Shown piece by piece: positions 1 to 11,605 of a DNA stretch of 64,000 nt. A program made the position numbers and the translations under genes. The stretch's first letter is position 1, and each line of letters opens with the position of its first letter. The notes beneath the pieces were generated by a model. It did no database searches, was not told the origin of the DNA, and saw only the letters and a program-made list of their open reading frames with translations. This DNA is from Zea mays (Eukaryota; Streptophyta; Magnoliopsida; Poales; Poaceae): positions 39,602,095-39,666,094 of the forward strand of contig NC_050097.1 in NCBI RefSeq assembly GCF_902167145.1. Direction: 5' to 3'.

Positions 1-26
1 CATGCTCTGTGCAGAAGCAACCTTCG

Positions 27-2137
27 TTAGAAAACACCTTCATTGTTAAAAACAATAAAAAGTCGAAGAAAAGTTTTTGCCTTGAAATTAGAATAGAATA
101 AACTACCGACGATATGCTGTCGTCGGTAGCGGCTGATGTCAGTCTCAAGCTTCGGGAAACCAATACTCTTTGATAGAGTACCGATAACCTTTGCTCTGGT
201 TCGGTCTCGGAGACAGCCTAAGCTTTCGTCGTCAACACCGCCGAATAGTAGCGCCCCTAGTTCATACCCACAGGATATGGCATAGTCTCTCAATTCTTCT
301 TTCTCAGCCTTCGACAATTCTTGTCCAATTAAGTTTTGAAAATTGAAATTTTCTTCTTCCGAAGCATCTTCTCAGGCACTGTGGCCATAGCTTCTTCGGC
401 GGCTATAGCAGCTTCTTCTGCGGCCATATCAAGAAGTATCTTATCAATATTAGGAAGTGTGCTTTCTAGATTTGCATCTTCGGCCGGTTCAGCTTCGATT
501 GTTGCAGCTTCAGTAGGTACATCTTCGGTAGCTGTAGCGCTCTCAACAGCTGGAGCCTTTGAAGGCGAAGCTGGTCGTGGTGTCTCTTCAATAGCTTCTG
601 TCACAGTAATAATTCTTCGTTTTTTCGGCCCAGCTACCTTCTTCGCTATGAAAGGCTCCTTCTTCTTCTAAAAAAGCTTCGTCAGATGTGGCCTCAGCGG
701 ACTTAGCTTGATAGGCAAGGATTCAGTCATTATCTTTAAAATTTCTTCCATGTCGGTAGCAGAAGGTGTTGCAGGAGTTTCTTCTTCTATATCAGTCGCC
801 TTCTGCTTTGGAGCCACAACTTTTCTCTTCTTCGGAGTAGCTGCCTTCGGCTCAAGGCTCAACTTTCTCTTCTTCAGGTTTTCTTCATCTTCTTTTACCA
901 TTCTAGCGGTCTGTCGGCCCACAACACTGACAACTTTTTTTTCTTTTCTGTTCTTCGGCGCCCTTGTTCAATCGCTCATAATCAGGATATTCAAAATGTA
1001 GAGCATCCATTACCCGATTCAATCTTCGCTTCGGTCGGGAGCCAAAGGCTGCAGTCATCAACTGATCTTCTTTTTTCGTATAGTTCCCTAAAATCTCATT
1101 GCACATAACTTCGATCGTATCCAACCATTCTTGGCAGGGTTCCTTGAAGTGTTTTTTGAACTTAAAGTGATAGGGCAGCCGAACGAGTTCACTCTTCTTT
1201 TCTCCTTCAAGCTTTGGCATACTCCACTCCCTCAGCGTTGGGAATACTCTGTTGGCTAGGTATTCTTGAACTAATTCCCTAGTTCCAATATGTTCAGACA
1301 CAATTCTAAACTCGTACACAGCATCTTGGCATGGATCCCCCGGCGTCATGTTGCACTGAGGCCTAGTCAGCCCGAAGATTAGCTTCAACGGGCTCTGAAC
1401 TAGCTTCTCCTTTTTCTCATCAATTTTAACATAAAACCATTCAGATTTCGAACCGGTCGGCCATTTAGTATGATAGCTGACCACCGGTGTCTTCATATCC
1501 TTCCGATAAGCAAAATTATAGCAGTCGAAGTTCTCATGCAATCCGTCTTCTCTAGCCTTCGTCTGATAGTGAAGTTCATGTACTCGGCAGAATGCTTCGG
1601 CGAGCGGCTCTATCCCTTGACTTCGGAGAGCCCAGATGTACACGCTGAGCCCAACAATGGCGTTAGGGGTCAGCTGATGAAGGTAAATCCCGAATTTTTC
1701 CAAGACTTCTGCAATCATTCCGTGCAGAGGAAATCTCAACCCTGCTTTGAAGAAGCTCTTAAAACTACAACTTCATCATTTCCTGGTTTCGGAATAGTCT
1801 CTTCCCCGCCAAAGCGAACCAACCCCTTCTCGGCTTCTCTGAAGTAGCCTAGCTTCGTCATCATAGTCATATTAGCTTCAGACACAGTCGATTTCCTAAA
1901 ATCCAAATGGCTGGGCTTTGATGGCATAATGATGTTATAATCAATCTCTCCTTCATTAGCATCACCCTCTTCAATATCTGCCTGCTCGGCTTCAACAGCG
2001 GGTGCTTCTTCGTCAGAAGCGCCTTCAGTCACAACCAATCCTGATCGCCTCATAACTTCGGAGATTGGAGCAGTTTCAGTAGCTTCAGCTTCCTCTCCGT
2101 CGCGAGTAACCCTAGCTGTTGAGCGCACCCTGGCCAT
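27..2137 (-). pseudogene. Antisense accessory gene of element G, Transposase_28-like, decayed
   Basis: Read leftwards from ATG 2137 (MARVRSTARV), this is a close relative of the intact gene at 17590-20490. It matches in the acidic N-terminus, the block SKPSHLDFRKSTVSEA, and the core RFPLHGMIAEV...LTPNAIVGLSVYIWALRSQ of 'putative gypsy type transposon' proteins (PF04195-like). It is broken several times: a one-base loss in a T run near 1763 moves the frame from the piece ending 1736 to that starting 1739; a frame change lies near 930-945; an in-frame TAG falls at 668-670; and sequence is lost near 320-330. The last piece ends GSLFYSNFK at the position of intron 1, but the expected GT donor reads GC. 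The start of exon 2 (AGCATG context) is just visible at 1-10. Function is unknown; the copy is not translatable as a whole. Confidence 0.8.
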
Positions 2138-2335
2138 TTGATGTTGAATTTCTTGCGTTTTGACGAAGTTGAAAATTTTTTATCTTTGCCGAAGCTCCCT
2201 CTAGTCACGAAGCTAGAGCAAAATGATCCTTCGGTTGAGAATACAGTGAGCAAGCTTCGGCTGTGGTCAAATTTTTCGGCAGCACAATGATGCAATAGCA
2301 GTAAATGTTGTGGTAACTTCACACCTACCCGTCTG

Positions 2336-2343
2336 TTTATATA
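2336..2343 (-). promoter_or_regulatory. TATA box of antisense gene in element G
   Basis: Reads TATATAAA on the minus strand inside the context CTATATAAACAGACG, about 195 bases upstream of ATG 2137. The same context occurs upstream of the antisense gene in element H (17397-17404), which supports a real core promoter pointing against the sense genes. Confidence 0.65.
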
Positions 2344-2622
2344 GTGTTGCAGGTGGGAAGGTGAATCGTCAAGCCGCTCGCACCCGTTGAACAGTCACCC
2401 GCACTCGCTGAACGGTGGACCATAGAGCCCAAGAAGCTGAATCGCCAGATCGCGCGTACCCGTTGCATGGTGGGACCATCCTTCACTCGGAATATTTTAA
2501 TCGTTTCTCGGCAACGAGCTCAGGGAAGGTGTTTTTTGGACCTTCAGCATTCCGAAGCCTGAGAGAGTTTTTCATGGGTCGAGCTTGTCACGAAAAACGA
2601 TCCGGCACCATGAAGGGGCTAC

Positions 2623-3213
2623 TGTTGGGGGTCTGCTTCGTCGCCGAAGGTCCCATAAGAACAAACACCTTCGGAAGATTAACACAAAGCCGAAGCTATC
2701 AATCAAAAGGCTTCAGAGTATATTTCCAAATGCACCGACTTAAAGATGAAATGACCAACCGGCCCATGAAAACTTATGTTATGATTGTAAACCTTTGTAA
2801 GGGGTATGAATGTAATTTCTCACAGGTTGTGTCTTGTACCTATAAATAGATGAACGGTACCCTCGTACTGTTCACGCTTTTTCCTGTAATCGCTCGTGCG
2901 CAACACTTGGATTTTTGCCTTATGTCAAGCCGAAGGTATAAATGTAATTAAATATCGTATTTAATATCCAAGTTTACATAATGATAACATGTGAGTGATA
3001 TTATGTATTTGTTCATATTATCTTTCATATTCCATATATTTCACTTTTCATTATCTTATAACCGTGATGATGAAGGTACATCCTTCATGACCTTCGTCCG
3101 AAGATTGTTATATCCTAAGGAAAATAATGCTTCGAGGGACGAAGGACATTAACATTTAATACTTCGTGTTGCCTTGTTCTTGACTCATAGCATTTGAGAA
3201 CAAGTGACCAACA
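2623..3213 (+). repeat. 3' LTR of element G
   Basis: Begins TGTTGGGGGTC and ends AAGTGACCAACA, with TG...CA termini, 591 bases. The last about 45 bases resemble the ends of the LTRs of H and I (TTTGAGAACAAGT then CCAACA). A TATAAATA promoter at 2841-2848 is followed by the self-complementary stretch around GTACCCTCGTAC. The following bases ATAGG (3214-3218) would be the target duplication; the partner is outside the window. Confidence 0.85.
2841..2848 (+). promoter_or_regulatory. LTR TATA box, element G
   Basis: TATAAATA in the sense orientation of the LTR, at the same relative place as in the LTRs of element I (36165, 42897). Confidence 0.6.
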
Positions 3214-3655
3214 ATAGGGTTAGGGTGTTCCAATGACTCGACGCCTGAATGTGTGCACACAAATGCTGGTCTTTTGGATGTAAAACATCCATAGGCTTTG
3301 GATAGTAAATATACATAATATGTCAATCAACTGATGTTGATTAGCAATTACTTTTCCATTTCTGCATAAGCTTGTAAGAAGTAATATTTTTTGTGACCAT
3401 ACTTCTCCCTTCATATTGAGAGTTGAGTTGAAATTTGTACCTTCACTCTTTCTAAAACAAATAAGATTGGAAAAAGATGACACTTTCAGTGAGTAAATGC
3501 ATTTGGCAGATTGTTCAGATTCTCCAGTACATGGATCCATGGGAGGGGGTGTCAATATGTGACATTTGCTCCTAATTCCTGGCATTCTATGTGTGGTATA
3601 AAACTCCCCATAATGACTGGAATCATCCTCAAAGTAATCAGCATATGGGTTATGT
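3214..3655. other. Unclassified spacer between element G and an LTR scrap
   Basis: AT-rich sequence without recognisable TE ends. The minus strand has an open frame of 121 codons (3220-3585) that resembles no family I know and has no promoter or splice context I can defend. It could be a gene fragment or chance. Confidence 0.3.
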
Positions 3656-3789
3656 GAAAGAAACGGGTGACGCCTAAGAGGGGGTGAATTAGGACTTCTA
3701 AAACTTTCTCTAAACTAGGCCAAAAATAAATCCCTAGAGCAAAACCTATGCAAATAATTAAACTAGATTGTGCAAACTAGGTTTTGTGA
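3656..3789 (-). repeat. LTR fragment of the element-E family
   Basis: About 130 bases (from AAACGGGTGACGCCTAAG to CAAACTAGGTTTTGT) match the left end of the LTR at 58932 and the one entering at 63915. It breaks off abruptly into Sirevirus pol of element D. It is a truncated scrap that probably marks a deletion joining two elements. Confidence 0.75.
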
Positions 3790-3970
3790 ATAACCTTTGG
3801 CAACAAGTCGGGCTTTGTTCCTAGTCACCACACCATGCCCATCTTGTTTGTTGCGGAATACCTACTTGGTACCTACAACATTTTGTTATGACGTGGAACT
3901 AAATGCCATACCTCATTCCTCGTGAAGTTATTGAGCTCCTCTTGCATTGCCACCACCGAGTCTTGATCTT
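3790..3970 (-). pseudogene. Element D pol fragment (start of RT region)
   Basis: Reverse-strand coding similarity to the stretch of element C at about 7290-7470 (linker into reverse transcriptase, including the region encoding the tryptophan-containing [13 protein letters not shown] motif). It ends at the ATCTT duplication where element C inserted and continues beyond C at 12852. Confidence 0.75.
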
Positions 3971-5172
3971 TGAGAGCACCTAGAGGGGGTGAATAGGTGA
4001 TCCTGTGAAAACTTAAAACTTAATCCACAAAACTTGATTAGAGTTAGCACAGTTAAGCCAGGTGGCTAGAGAGGAGAACTTGCACAACACGATAACCACA
4101 GAGAAATCAACACAGAGATGGCACAGTGGTTTATCACGTGGTTCGGCAAGTACCAAACTTGCCTACTCCACGTTGTGGCGTCCCGACGGACGAAGGTTGC
4201 AATCAACCCCTCTCAAGCGGTCCAAAGACCCACTTGAATACCACGGTGTTTTGCTTTGCTTTTCAATATCCCGTTTGCGAGGAATCTCCACAACTTGGAG
4301 TCTCTCGCCCTTACAAAGATGTTCACAAAGAAGCACGGAGTAAGGGAGGGATGAGCAACTCACACAAGACACAAAGATCACAGCAAATACGCACACACAA
4401 AAGACCCAGACTTGAGCTCAAGAGACTATCACGAGTTTCACACTAGAACGGAGCTCAAATCACTAGGAATGTCGAACAAGTGCGCAAGAATGAGGTGTGA
4501 GTGATCAACAATGCTCAAAGGATGTTTGGTGTACTCCTCCATGCGCCTAGGGGTCCCTTTTATAGCCCAAGGCAGCTAGGAGCCGTTGAGAGCAATCTGG
4601 GAAGGCAATTCTTGCCTTCTGTCGCCTGGCGCACCGGACAGTCCGGTGCACCACCGGACACTGTCCGGTGCGGATTTCCTTCCTTATTTGGCGAAGCCGA
4701 CCGTTGGCAGCCTTGGAGCCATTGGCGCACCGGACAGTCCGGTGCCCCCTCCCGACCGTTGGCTCAGCCACGTGTCTCGCGCAGATCGCGCAGCCGACCA
4801 TTGGCCCGGCCGACCGTTGGCTCACTGGACAGTCCGGTGCACACCGGACAGTCCGGTGAATTATAGCCGTACGTCGTTAAATTCTTCCCGAGAGCGGCCA
4901 GTTCGCTTGAGCCAGCCTGGCGCACCGGACAGTCTGGTGCTCCCAGACTGAGCAGAGTCTTGGCTGCTCGAGCCAAGGCATTTCCAATTGTTCTTTTCCT
5001 GTTTCCAGCACTTAGACACAATACATTAGTCTCTAAAACAATGTACTAAGTCTGAGAAACATACCTTTTTACTTGATTTGTACTTTGTCCACCATTTGAC
5101 ACTTAGGCACTTGTGTTGGACACTAAATCACCAAAACACTTAGAAATGGCCCAAGAGCGCATTTCCCTTTCA
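3971..5172 (-). repeat. 3' LTR of element C
   Basis: 1202 bases, + strand TGAGAGCACC ... CCCTTTCA. It contains palindromes of the type CACCGGACAGTCCGGTG between about 4630 and 4940, and CTTTTATA (TATAAAAG on the sense strand) at 4557-4564. Confidence 0.92.
4557..4564 (-). promoter_or_regulatory. LTR TATA box, element C 3' LTR
   Basis: TATAAAAG on the minus strand, directly downstream (in element sense) of the palindrome array. It is repeated at 12193-12200 in the 5' LTR. Confidence 0.6.
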
Positions 5173-5963
5173 ATCTCCCCCTTTTTGGTGATTAATTCCA
5201 ACATAACATAAAGCAAGTAGAACAAGTACAAAATCAATTCAAATAAGAACTCAAATTTGTTTTGAATCAAATTTGGCATATATGGATCATTCTTTGCCAC
5301 CACTTGGTTTGTTTTTGCAAATCAAACTCAATTTCCTATCTCTAAGTCAAACACACATGTTGAAACATAAGGAGAGATATTTCACGAAAAATTGATCAAG
5401 GATTCAAAAACTCCCCCTTTTTCCCATAATTAAATCTTCTCCCCACAGGAGACCAACTTTTGACAATAAGAGCAATTAAGAGTATTTTGACAAACACAAA
5501 CTCTAACTCTATTATTTCAAAATTCACAAGTTCACAAGTGGTAGCTGATCCATTTATTGCTTTGGCCTTATTTTCTCCCCCTTTGGCATCAAGCACCAAA
5601 ACGGGATCAATTTTGGCCCTCTAACCCCATTGCCTCACCAAAATCTTCAACTAAGAGTAAAAGGCAATAAGAGTACGAAGATGAACTTGGAAGAAGTTAC
5701 TCTTTCATCGGAGTGCAGTGGAAGTCTTGCATGGTCCAAGTCCACCTTTTCCCTTTCAATCCACCTTTGTGACTAAATCAGGCAAACTCAAGCACACAGT
5801 TAGTCTCAAAGGTTCAAGTTGTAGCACATCTCCCCCTAAATTTGTGCATCACTTGCAAAGGACTTGTGAGGTCCGGGAGTGTATGTACAACTTGAGCACC
5901 ATAAATAAACAACACAATGCAAAAGGAACATGATCAAAGGCATAAACACATGTGTGCTATAAA
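5173..5963 (-). other. Element C non-coding tail with multiple polypurine tracts
   Basis: There is no gene here. A polypurine tract AAAAAGGGGGAGAT (minus strand) abuts the LTR at 5173-5186. Further AGGGGGAG-type tracts lie near 5411, 5575 and 5831. The block around 5575 (CTCCCCCTTTGGCATCAA on +) and the block CTCCCCCTAAAT near 5831 recur in elements B and E. Repeated polypurine tracts before the 3' LTR are a described Sirevirus trait. Confidence 0.75.
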
Positions 5964-8900
5964 TCAATCCAAGTTCCGCGAATCTAAGACATTGAGCTCA
6001 CTACGCAACTTGCAAAAGGTCTGCTCATCTAAAGGCTTGGTAAAGATATCGGCTAGCTGGTTCTCGGAGCTAACATGAAACACTTCGATATCTCCCTTTT
6101 GCTGGTGGTCTCTCAAAAAGTGATGCCGGATGTCAATGTGCTTTGTGCGGCTGTGTTCAACAGGATTATCCGCCATGCGGATAGCACTCTCATTATCACA
6201 TAGGAGTGGGACTTTGCTCAAATTGTAGCCAAAGTCCCTGAGGGTTTGCCTCATCCAAAGTAGTTGCGCGCAACACTGTCCTGCGGCAACGTACTCGGCC
6301 TCAGCGGTGGATAGGGCAACGGAGGTTTGTTTCTTAGAACTCCATGACACCAGGGACCTTCCTAAGAATTGGCACGTCCCCGATGTACTCTTCCTATCGA
6401 CCTTACATCCAGCGTAGTCGGAGTCTGAATAAACAAACAAGTCAAAGGTAGACCCCTTTGGATACTAGATCCCGAAACCAGGCGTAGCAACTAAATATCT
6501 AAGAATTCGCTTCACAGCCACTAAGTGACACTCCTTAGGATCGGATCGAAATCTAGCACACATGCATACACTAAGCATAATATCCGGTCTACTAGCACAT
6601 AAATAAAGTAAAGACCCTATCATAGACCGGTATGCTTTTTGATCAACGGACTTACCTCCTTTGTTGAGGTCAGTGTGTCTGTCGGTTCCCATCGGAGTCT
6701 TTGCGGGCTTAGCGTCCTTCATCCCAAACCTTTTGATCAAATCTTGTGTGTACTTCGTTTGGGAGATGAAGGTTCCATCCTTGAGTTGCCTCACTTGGAA
6801 CCCAAGGAAGTAGCTTAACTCGCCCATCATCGACATCTCGAATTTCTGAGTCATCACCCTGCTAAACTCTTCACAAGACTTTTGGTTAGTAGAACCAAAT
6901 ATTATGTCATCGACATAAATTTGGCACACAAAAAGATCACCATCACAAGTCTTAGTAAAAAGAGTTGGATCGGCTTTCCCAACCTTGAAAGCATTAGCAA
7001 TTAAAAAGTCTCTAAGGCATTCATACCATGCTCTTGGGGCTTGCTTAAGTCCATAGAGCGCCTTAGAGAGCTTACACATGTGGTCGGGGTACCGTTCATC
7101 CTCGAAGCCAGGGGTTGTTCTACGTACACCTCCTCCTTGATTGGCCCGTTGAGGAAAGCGCTCTTCACATCCATTTGGAACAACCTGAAAGAATGGTGAG
7201 CGGCATATGCTAGCAAGATACGAATGGACTCTAGCCTAGCCACAGGAGCAAAAGTCTCCTCAAAGTCCAAACCTGCGACTTGGGCATAACCTTTTGCCAC
7301 AAGTCGTGCCTTGTTCCTTATCACCACCCCGTGCTCGTCTTGTTTGTTGCGGAACACCCACTTGGTTCCCACAACATTTTGCTTGGGACGAGGCACCAGT
7401 GTCCAAACTTCATTTCTTTTGAAGTTGTTGAGCTCCTCCTGCATGGCCAACACCCAGTTCGGATCTAGCAAGGCCTCTTCTACCCTGAAAGGCTCAATAG
7501 AAGAGACAAAGGAGTAATGCTCACAAAAATTAACTAATCGAGATCGAGTAGTCACTCCCTTGCTAATGTCACCCAAAATTTGGTCGACGGGATGATCCCT
7601 TTGAATCATCGCTCGGACTTGAGTTGGAGGTGTCGGTTGCGCTTCTTCCTCCATTACATGATCATCTTGTGCTCCCCCTTGATCACACGCCTCTTGTTCA
7701 TCATCTTGAGTTGGGGGTTGCACCTTTGTTGAGGAAGAAGGTTGATCTCGCTCATCTTGTTCCTGTGGCCGCACATCTCCAATCGCCATGGTGCGTATTG
7801 CGGTCGTTGGAACTTCTTCTTCATCTGCTTCATCAAAATCAACAACTTGCTCTCTTGGAGAGCCATTAGTCTCATCAAATACAACGTCGCTAGAGACTTC
7901 AACCAAACCCGATGATTTGTTGAAGACTCTATACGCCTTTGTATTTGAGTCATAACCTAACAAAAACCCTTCTACGGCTTTGGGAGCAAATTTATAATTC
8001 CTACCCTTCTTCACTAGAATGTAGCATTTACTCCCAAAAACTCGGAAATACGAAACATTGGGTTTGTTACCGGTTAATAGATCGTATGACGTCTTCTTGA
8101 GGAGGCGATGAAGGTAGACCCTATTGATGGCGTGGCAAGCCGTGTTCACGGCTTCCGACCAAAAGCGCTCGGGGGTCTTGAACTCTCCAAGCATCGTCCT
8201 CGCCATGTCAATAAGCGTCCTGTTCTTCCTCTCTACCACACCATTTTGATGTGGTGTGTAGGGAGCGGAGAACTCGTGCTTGATCCCTTCCTCCTCAAGG
8301 TATTCCTCTACTTGAAGGTTCTTGAACTCGGACCCATTGTCGCTCCTTATCTTTTTCACCTTGAGCTCAAACTCGTTTTGAGGTCTCCTTAGGAAGCGCT
8401 TGAGGGTCCCTTGGGTTTCAGATTTATCCTGCAAAAAGAATACCCAAGTGAAGCGGAAAAAGTCATCAACAATAACTAGTCCATACTTACTTCCTCCTAT
8501 GCTTAGATAGGCGACGGGTCCAAAGAGGTCCATATGTAGCAGCTCCAGAGGTCTTGACGTAGTCATCACATTCTTGCTGTGATGCGCTCCTCCCACTTGT
8601 TTACCTGCTTGACAAGCTGCACAAGGTCTATCTTTTTCGAAAGTAACATTGGTTAGACCTATCACGTGTTCTCCCTTTAGAAGCTTGTGAAGGTTCTTCA
8701 TCCCCACATGTGCTAAGCGGCGATGCCACAGCCAGCCCATGCTAGTCTTAGCAATTAAGCATGCATCTAGACCGGCCTCCTCTTTTGCAAAATCAACTAA
8801 ATAAAGTTTGCCGTCTAATACACCTTTAAAAGCTAATGAACCATCACTTCTTCTAAAGACAGACACATCTACATTTGTGAATAGACAATTATATCCCATA

Positions 8901-9157
8901 TTGCATAATTGACTCACAGATAACAAATTATATCCAAGAGACTCAACTAAAAACACATTAGATATAGAGTGCTCGGATGAAATAGCAATTTTACCTAACC
9001 CTTTTACCTTGCCTTGATTCCCATCACCGAATATTATTGAATCTTGGGAATCCTTGTTTTTGACGTAGGAGGTGAACATCTTCTTCTCCCCCGTCATATG
9101 GTTTGTGCATCCGCTGTCAATAATCCAGCTTGAACCCTCGGATGCATAAACCTGCAA
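5964..9157 (-). pseudogene. pol: Element C Copia pol: protease, integrase, RT, RNase H
   Basis: Protease DSGCTNHM sits near the start. A GAG-pre-integrase zinc module (LWHRRLAH...CAACQAGKQ) follows. The integrase shows the D, D, E set ([23 protein letters not shown]). The RT has [10 protein letters not shown] and YVDDIIFG, and the RNase H ends ADIFTKPLDEQ. The frame overlaps the gag end and differs from it; the first listed codon at 9157 is TTG, so pol was probably made by frameshifting. Breaks: a one-base loss in a C run near 7105 shifts the frame inside RT (pieces 7001-9157 and 6465-7079), and TAG at 6465-6467 replaces a tryptophan codon position before RNase H (piece ending 5964). Otherwise it is well preserved. 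Confidence 0.92.
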
Positions 9158-9164
9158 GGCAAAT

Positions 9165-11555
9165 TTAGGCTTGGGTCTTAGGTACCCAACTCTTGTTGGG
9201 TCCTACAAGGTTAGTCACAATTGTCTTAGGGATCCAAATGCAAGTTTTGTCTCCCTTGCATTTTGCCCCTAATTTTCTAGCAACTATCTTCCTATCCTTT
9301 CTACAAATGGCAAATGAAGCATCGCAAGCATGATATATTGTAGAAGGTTCATTAATTTTCCTAGGATCATTAACACCATTTCTCCTAGGCATGTGATTAA
9401 TAGCATTTCTCCTAGCTACATTTCTACCATGCATATAGGAAGAACTAGAAGCAAACATAGCATATAAATCATAAACATGTGAATCAAAAGCATCATAACT
9501 TCTATTTGCATTTCTAGCATGTCTCCTATCATGATACATAAAAGCATGGTTCTTTTTAGCACTACTAGCCATAGGGGCCTTCCCTTTCTCCTTGGCGGGG
9601 ATGGGAGCCTTATGGCTTGTTAAGTTCTTGGCTTCCCTCTTGAAACCAAGTCCATCCTTAATTGAGGGGTGTCTACCAATCATGTAGGCATCCCTTGTAA
9701 ATTTTAACTTATCAAATTCGCTTTTGCTAGTCTTAAGTTGGGCATTGAGACTAGCTACTTCATCATTCAATTTAGAAATTGAAACTAGGTGTTCACTACA
9801 AGCATCAATATTAAAATCTTTACACCTAGTGCAAACCACAACATGTTCTACACAAGATGTTGATTTATTAGCTGCTTCTAGTTTAGCATTTAAATCATTG
9901 TTAATTCTCTTTAAGCTAGAGATAGAGTCATGACAGTTAGACAATTCACTAGAAAGCATTTCATTTCTTTTAACTTCTAGAGCAAGTGAATTTTGTGCAC
10001 TAACAAATTTATCATGCTCTTCATATAAAAGGTCTTCTTGTTTCTCTAAGAGTCTATCCTTTTCATTCAAGGCATCAATCAATTCATTGATCTTATCTAT
10101 TTTAGTTCTATCCAATCCTTTGAACAAACTAGAGTAATCTATTTCTTCATCACTAGACTCATCATCACTAGAAGAATCATAAGTAGTACTGTCTCGAGTA
10201 CATACCTTCTTCTCCCTTGCCATGAGGCATGTGTGACGCTCGTTGGGGAAGAGGGATGACTTGTTGAAGGCAGTGGCGGCGAGTCCTTCATTTTCGGAGT
10301 CGGATGACGAACAATCCGAGTCCCACTCCTTGCCAAGGTGTGCCTCGCCCTTAGCCTTCTTGTATGCCTTCTTTTTCTCCCTCTTGCTCCCTTGTTCCTG
10401 GTCACTTTCATTATCGGGACAGTTAGCAATAAAATGACCAATCTTACCACATTTGAAGCATGAGTGCTTCCCCTTTGTTTTGGTCTTGCTTGGCTGTCCC
10501 TTGCTACCCTTTAGCGCTGTCTTGAAGCGCTTGATGATGAGGGCCATCTCTTCATCATTGAGCCCGGCCGCCTCAACTTGTGCCACCTTGCTAGGTAGCG
10601 CCTCCTTGCTCCTCGTTGCATTGAGAGCAATGGGTTGAGGCTCATGGATTGGACCGTTCAACGTGTCGTCCACGTACCTCGCCTCCTTGATCATCATTCG
10701 CCCGCTTACGAATTTTCCAAGGACTTCTTCGGGCGACATCTTGGTGTACCTAGAATTTTCATGAATATTGTTCACCAAATGTGGATCAAGTACAGTAAAG
10801 GACCTTAGCATTAGGCGGACGACGTCGTGGTCCGTCCATCACGTGCTTCCGTAGCTCCTTATTTTGTTGATAAGGGTCTTGAGCCGGTTGTATGTTTGGG
10901 TTGGCTCCTCGCCCCTTATCATCGTGAATCTTCCAAGCTCTCCCTCCACCAACTCCATCTTGGTGAGTAAGGTGACGTTGTTCCCCTCATGAGAGATCTT
11001 GAGGGTGTCCCAGATCTGCTTGGCATTGTCCAAGCCGCTCACCTTATGATACTCGTCCCTGCACAAAGAGGCTAACAACACAGTAGTAGCTTGTGCATTT
11101 CTATGAATCTGTTCATTTATAAACATAGGACTATCCGAGCTATCAAATTTCATTCCACTTTCCACAATCTCCCATATGCTCGGATGGAGAGAGAACAGGT
11201 GACTACGCATTTTGTGGCTCCAAAATCTGTAGTCCTCTCCATCAAAGTGAGGAGGTTTGCCAAGTGGAATGGAGAGCAAATGAGCATTTGTACTTTGCGG
11301 AATACGAGAGTAGTCAAAAGAAAAGTTCGAATTAACCGTCTTTCTTTTGTCGTAGTTGTTGTCGTTTTGGGAAGAAGTGGATTCATCGCTGTCGTCGTAG
11401 TAGATGATCTCCTTGATGCGCCTTGTCTTCTTCTTCTTCCCATCTTTGCGTTTGTGGCCCGAGCCCGAGTCAGTAGGCTTGTCATCCTTGGGCTCGTTGA
11501 CGAAGGACTCCTCCTCCTTATCATTGATCACGATTCCCTTCCCCTTAGGATCCAT
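9165..11555 (-). pseudogene. gag: Element C Gag, one in-frame stop
   Basis: Gag starts at ATG 11555 (MDPKGKGIVINDKE). It has a lysine-rich N-terminus, a UBN2-type gag core (GKPPHFDGEDYRFWSHKM...), one CCHC knuckle (CFKCGKIGHFIANC), a long coiled-coil region and the usual Sirevirus C-terminus ending WVPKTQA. One TGA at 10839-10841 interrupts an otherwise continuous frame, in a position where CGA would be expected (CpG decay). The capsid protein would package element RNA in cytoplasmic particles. Confidence 0.9.
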
Positions 11556-11591
11556 CTCTTCGGGCGGTTAGTCCCTTTCTTGAAGAGAACG

Positions 11592-11603
11592 GCTCTGATA
11601 CCA
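11592..11603 (-). other. Primer-binding site of element C
   Basis: Minus strand TGGTATCAGAGC, complementary to the 3' end of initiator methionine tRNA, two bases from the 5' LTR edge. Confidence 0.9.
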
Positions 11604-11605
11604 AT

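Larger units (their letters stand above)
1..3213 (+). mobile_element. Gypsy (Tat/Grande-RIRE2-like) element G, 3' part
   Basis: This is the right-hand end of a plus-oriented LTR retrotransposon entering from outside the window. It holds a decayed antisense accessory gene (27-2137), a spacer with a GGGG-rich polypurine tract just before 2623, and the 3' LTR (2623-3213). The arrangement matches elements H and I: antisense gene next to the 3' LTR, LTR beginning TGTTGGGG and ending CCAACA. The spacer 2138-2622 has the antisense promoter and otherwise no gene. Family assignment rests on the shared antisense gene and LTR termini; the sense gag-pol would lie to the left, outside the window. Confidence 0.8.

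Noticed and set aside
336..671. Plus-strand open frame of serine/alanine-rich protein
   Set aside because: It is the mirror of the alanine/glutamate-rich antisense gene of element G on the minus strand; the composition is an artefact of GCTTC/GAAGC codon bias.
4630..4940. Regularly spaced palindromes as a possible CRISPR-like array
   Set aside because: They lie inside a retrotransposon LTR of a plant genome, the spacers are not unique or constant in length, and copies recur in every LTR.
4586..4951. Open frames through the LTR palindromes (repeated GAPDSPVH-type peptides) here and in every Sirevirus LTR
   Set aside because: They arise because the palindrome repeat lacks stops in several frames on both strands; there is no start or coding context, and frames shift with unit number.
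7280..8392. Several plus-strand frames opposite element C pol
   Set aside because: Antisense shadows of a well-defined Copia pol; unlike the antisense genes of G, H and I they have no promoter, introns or conservation of their own.
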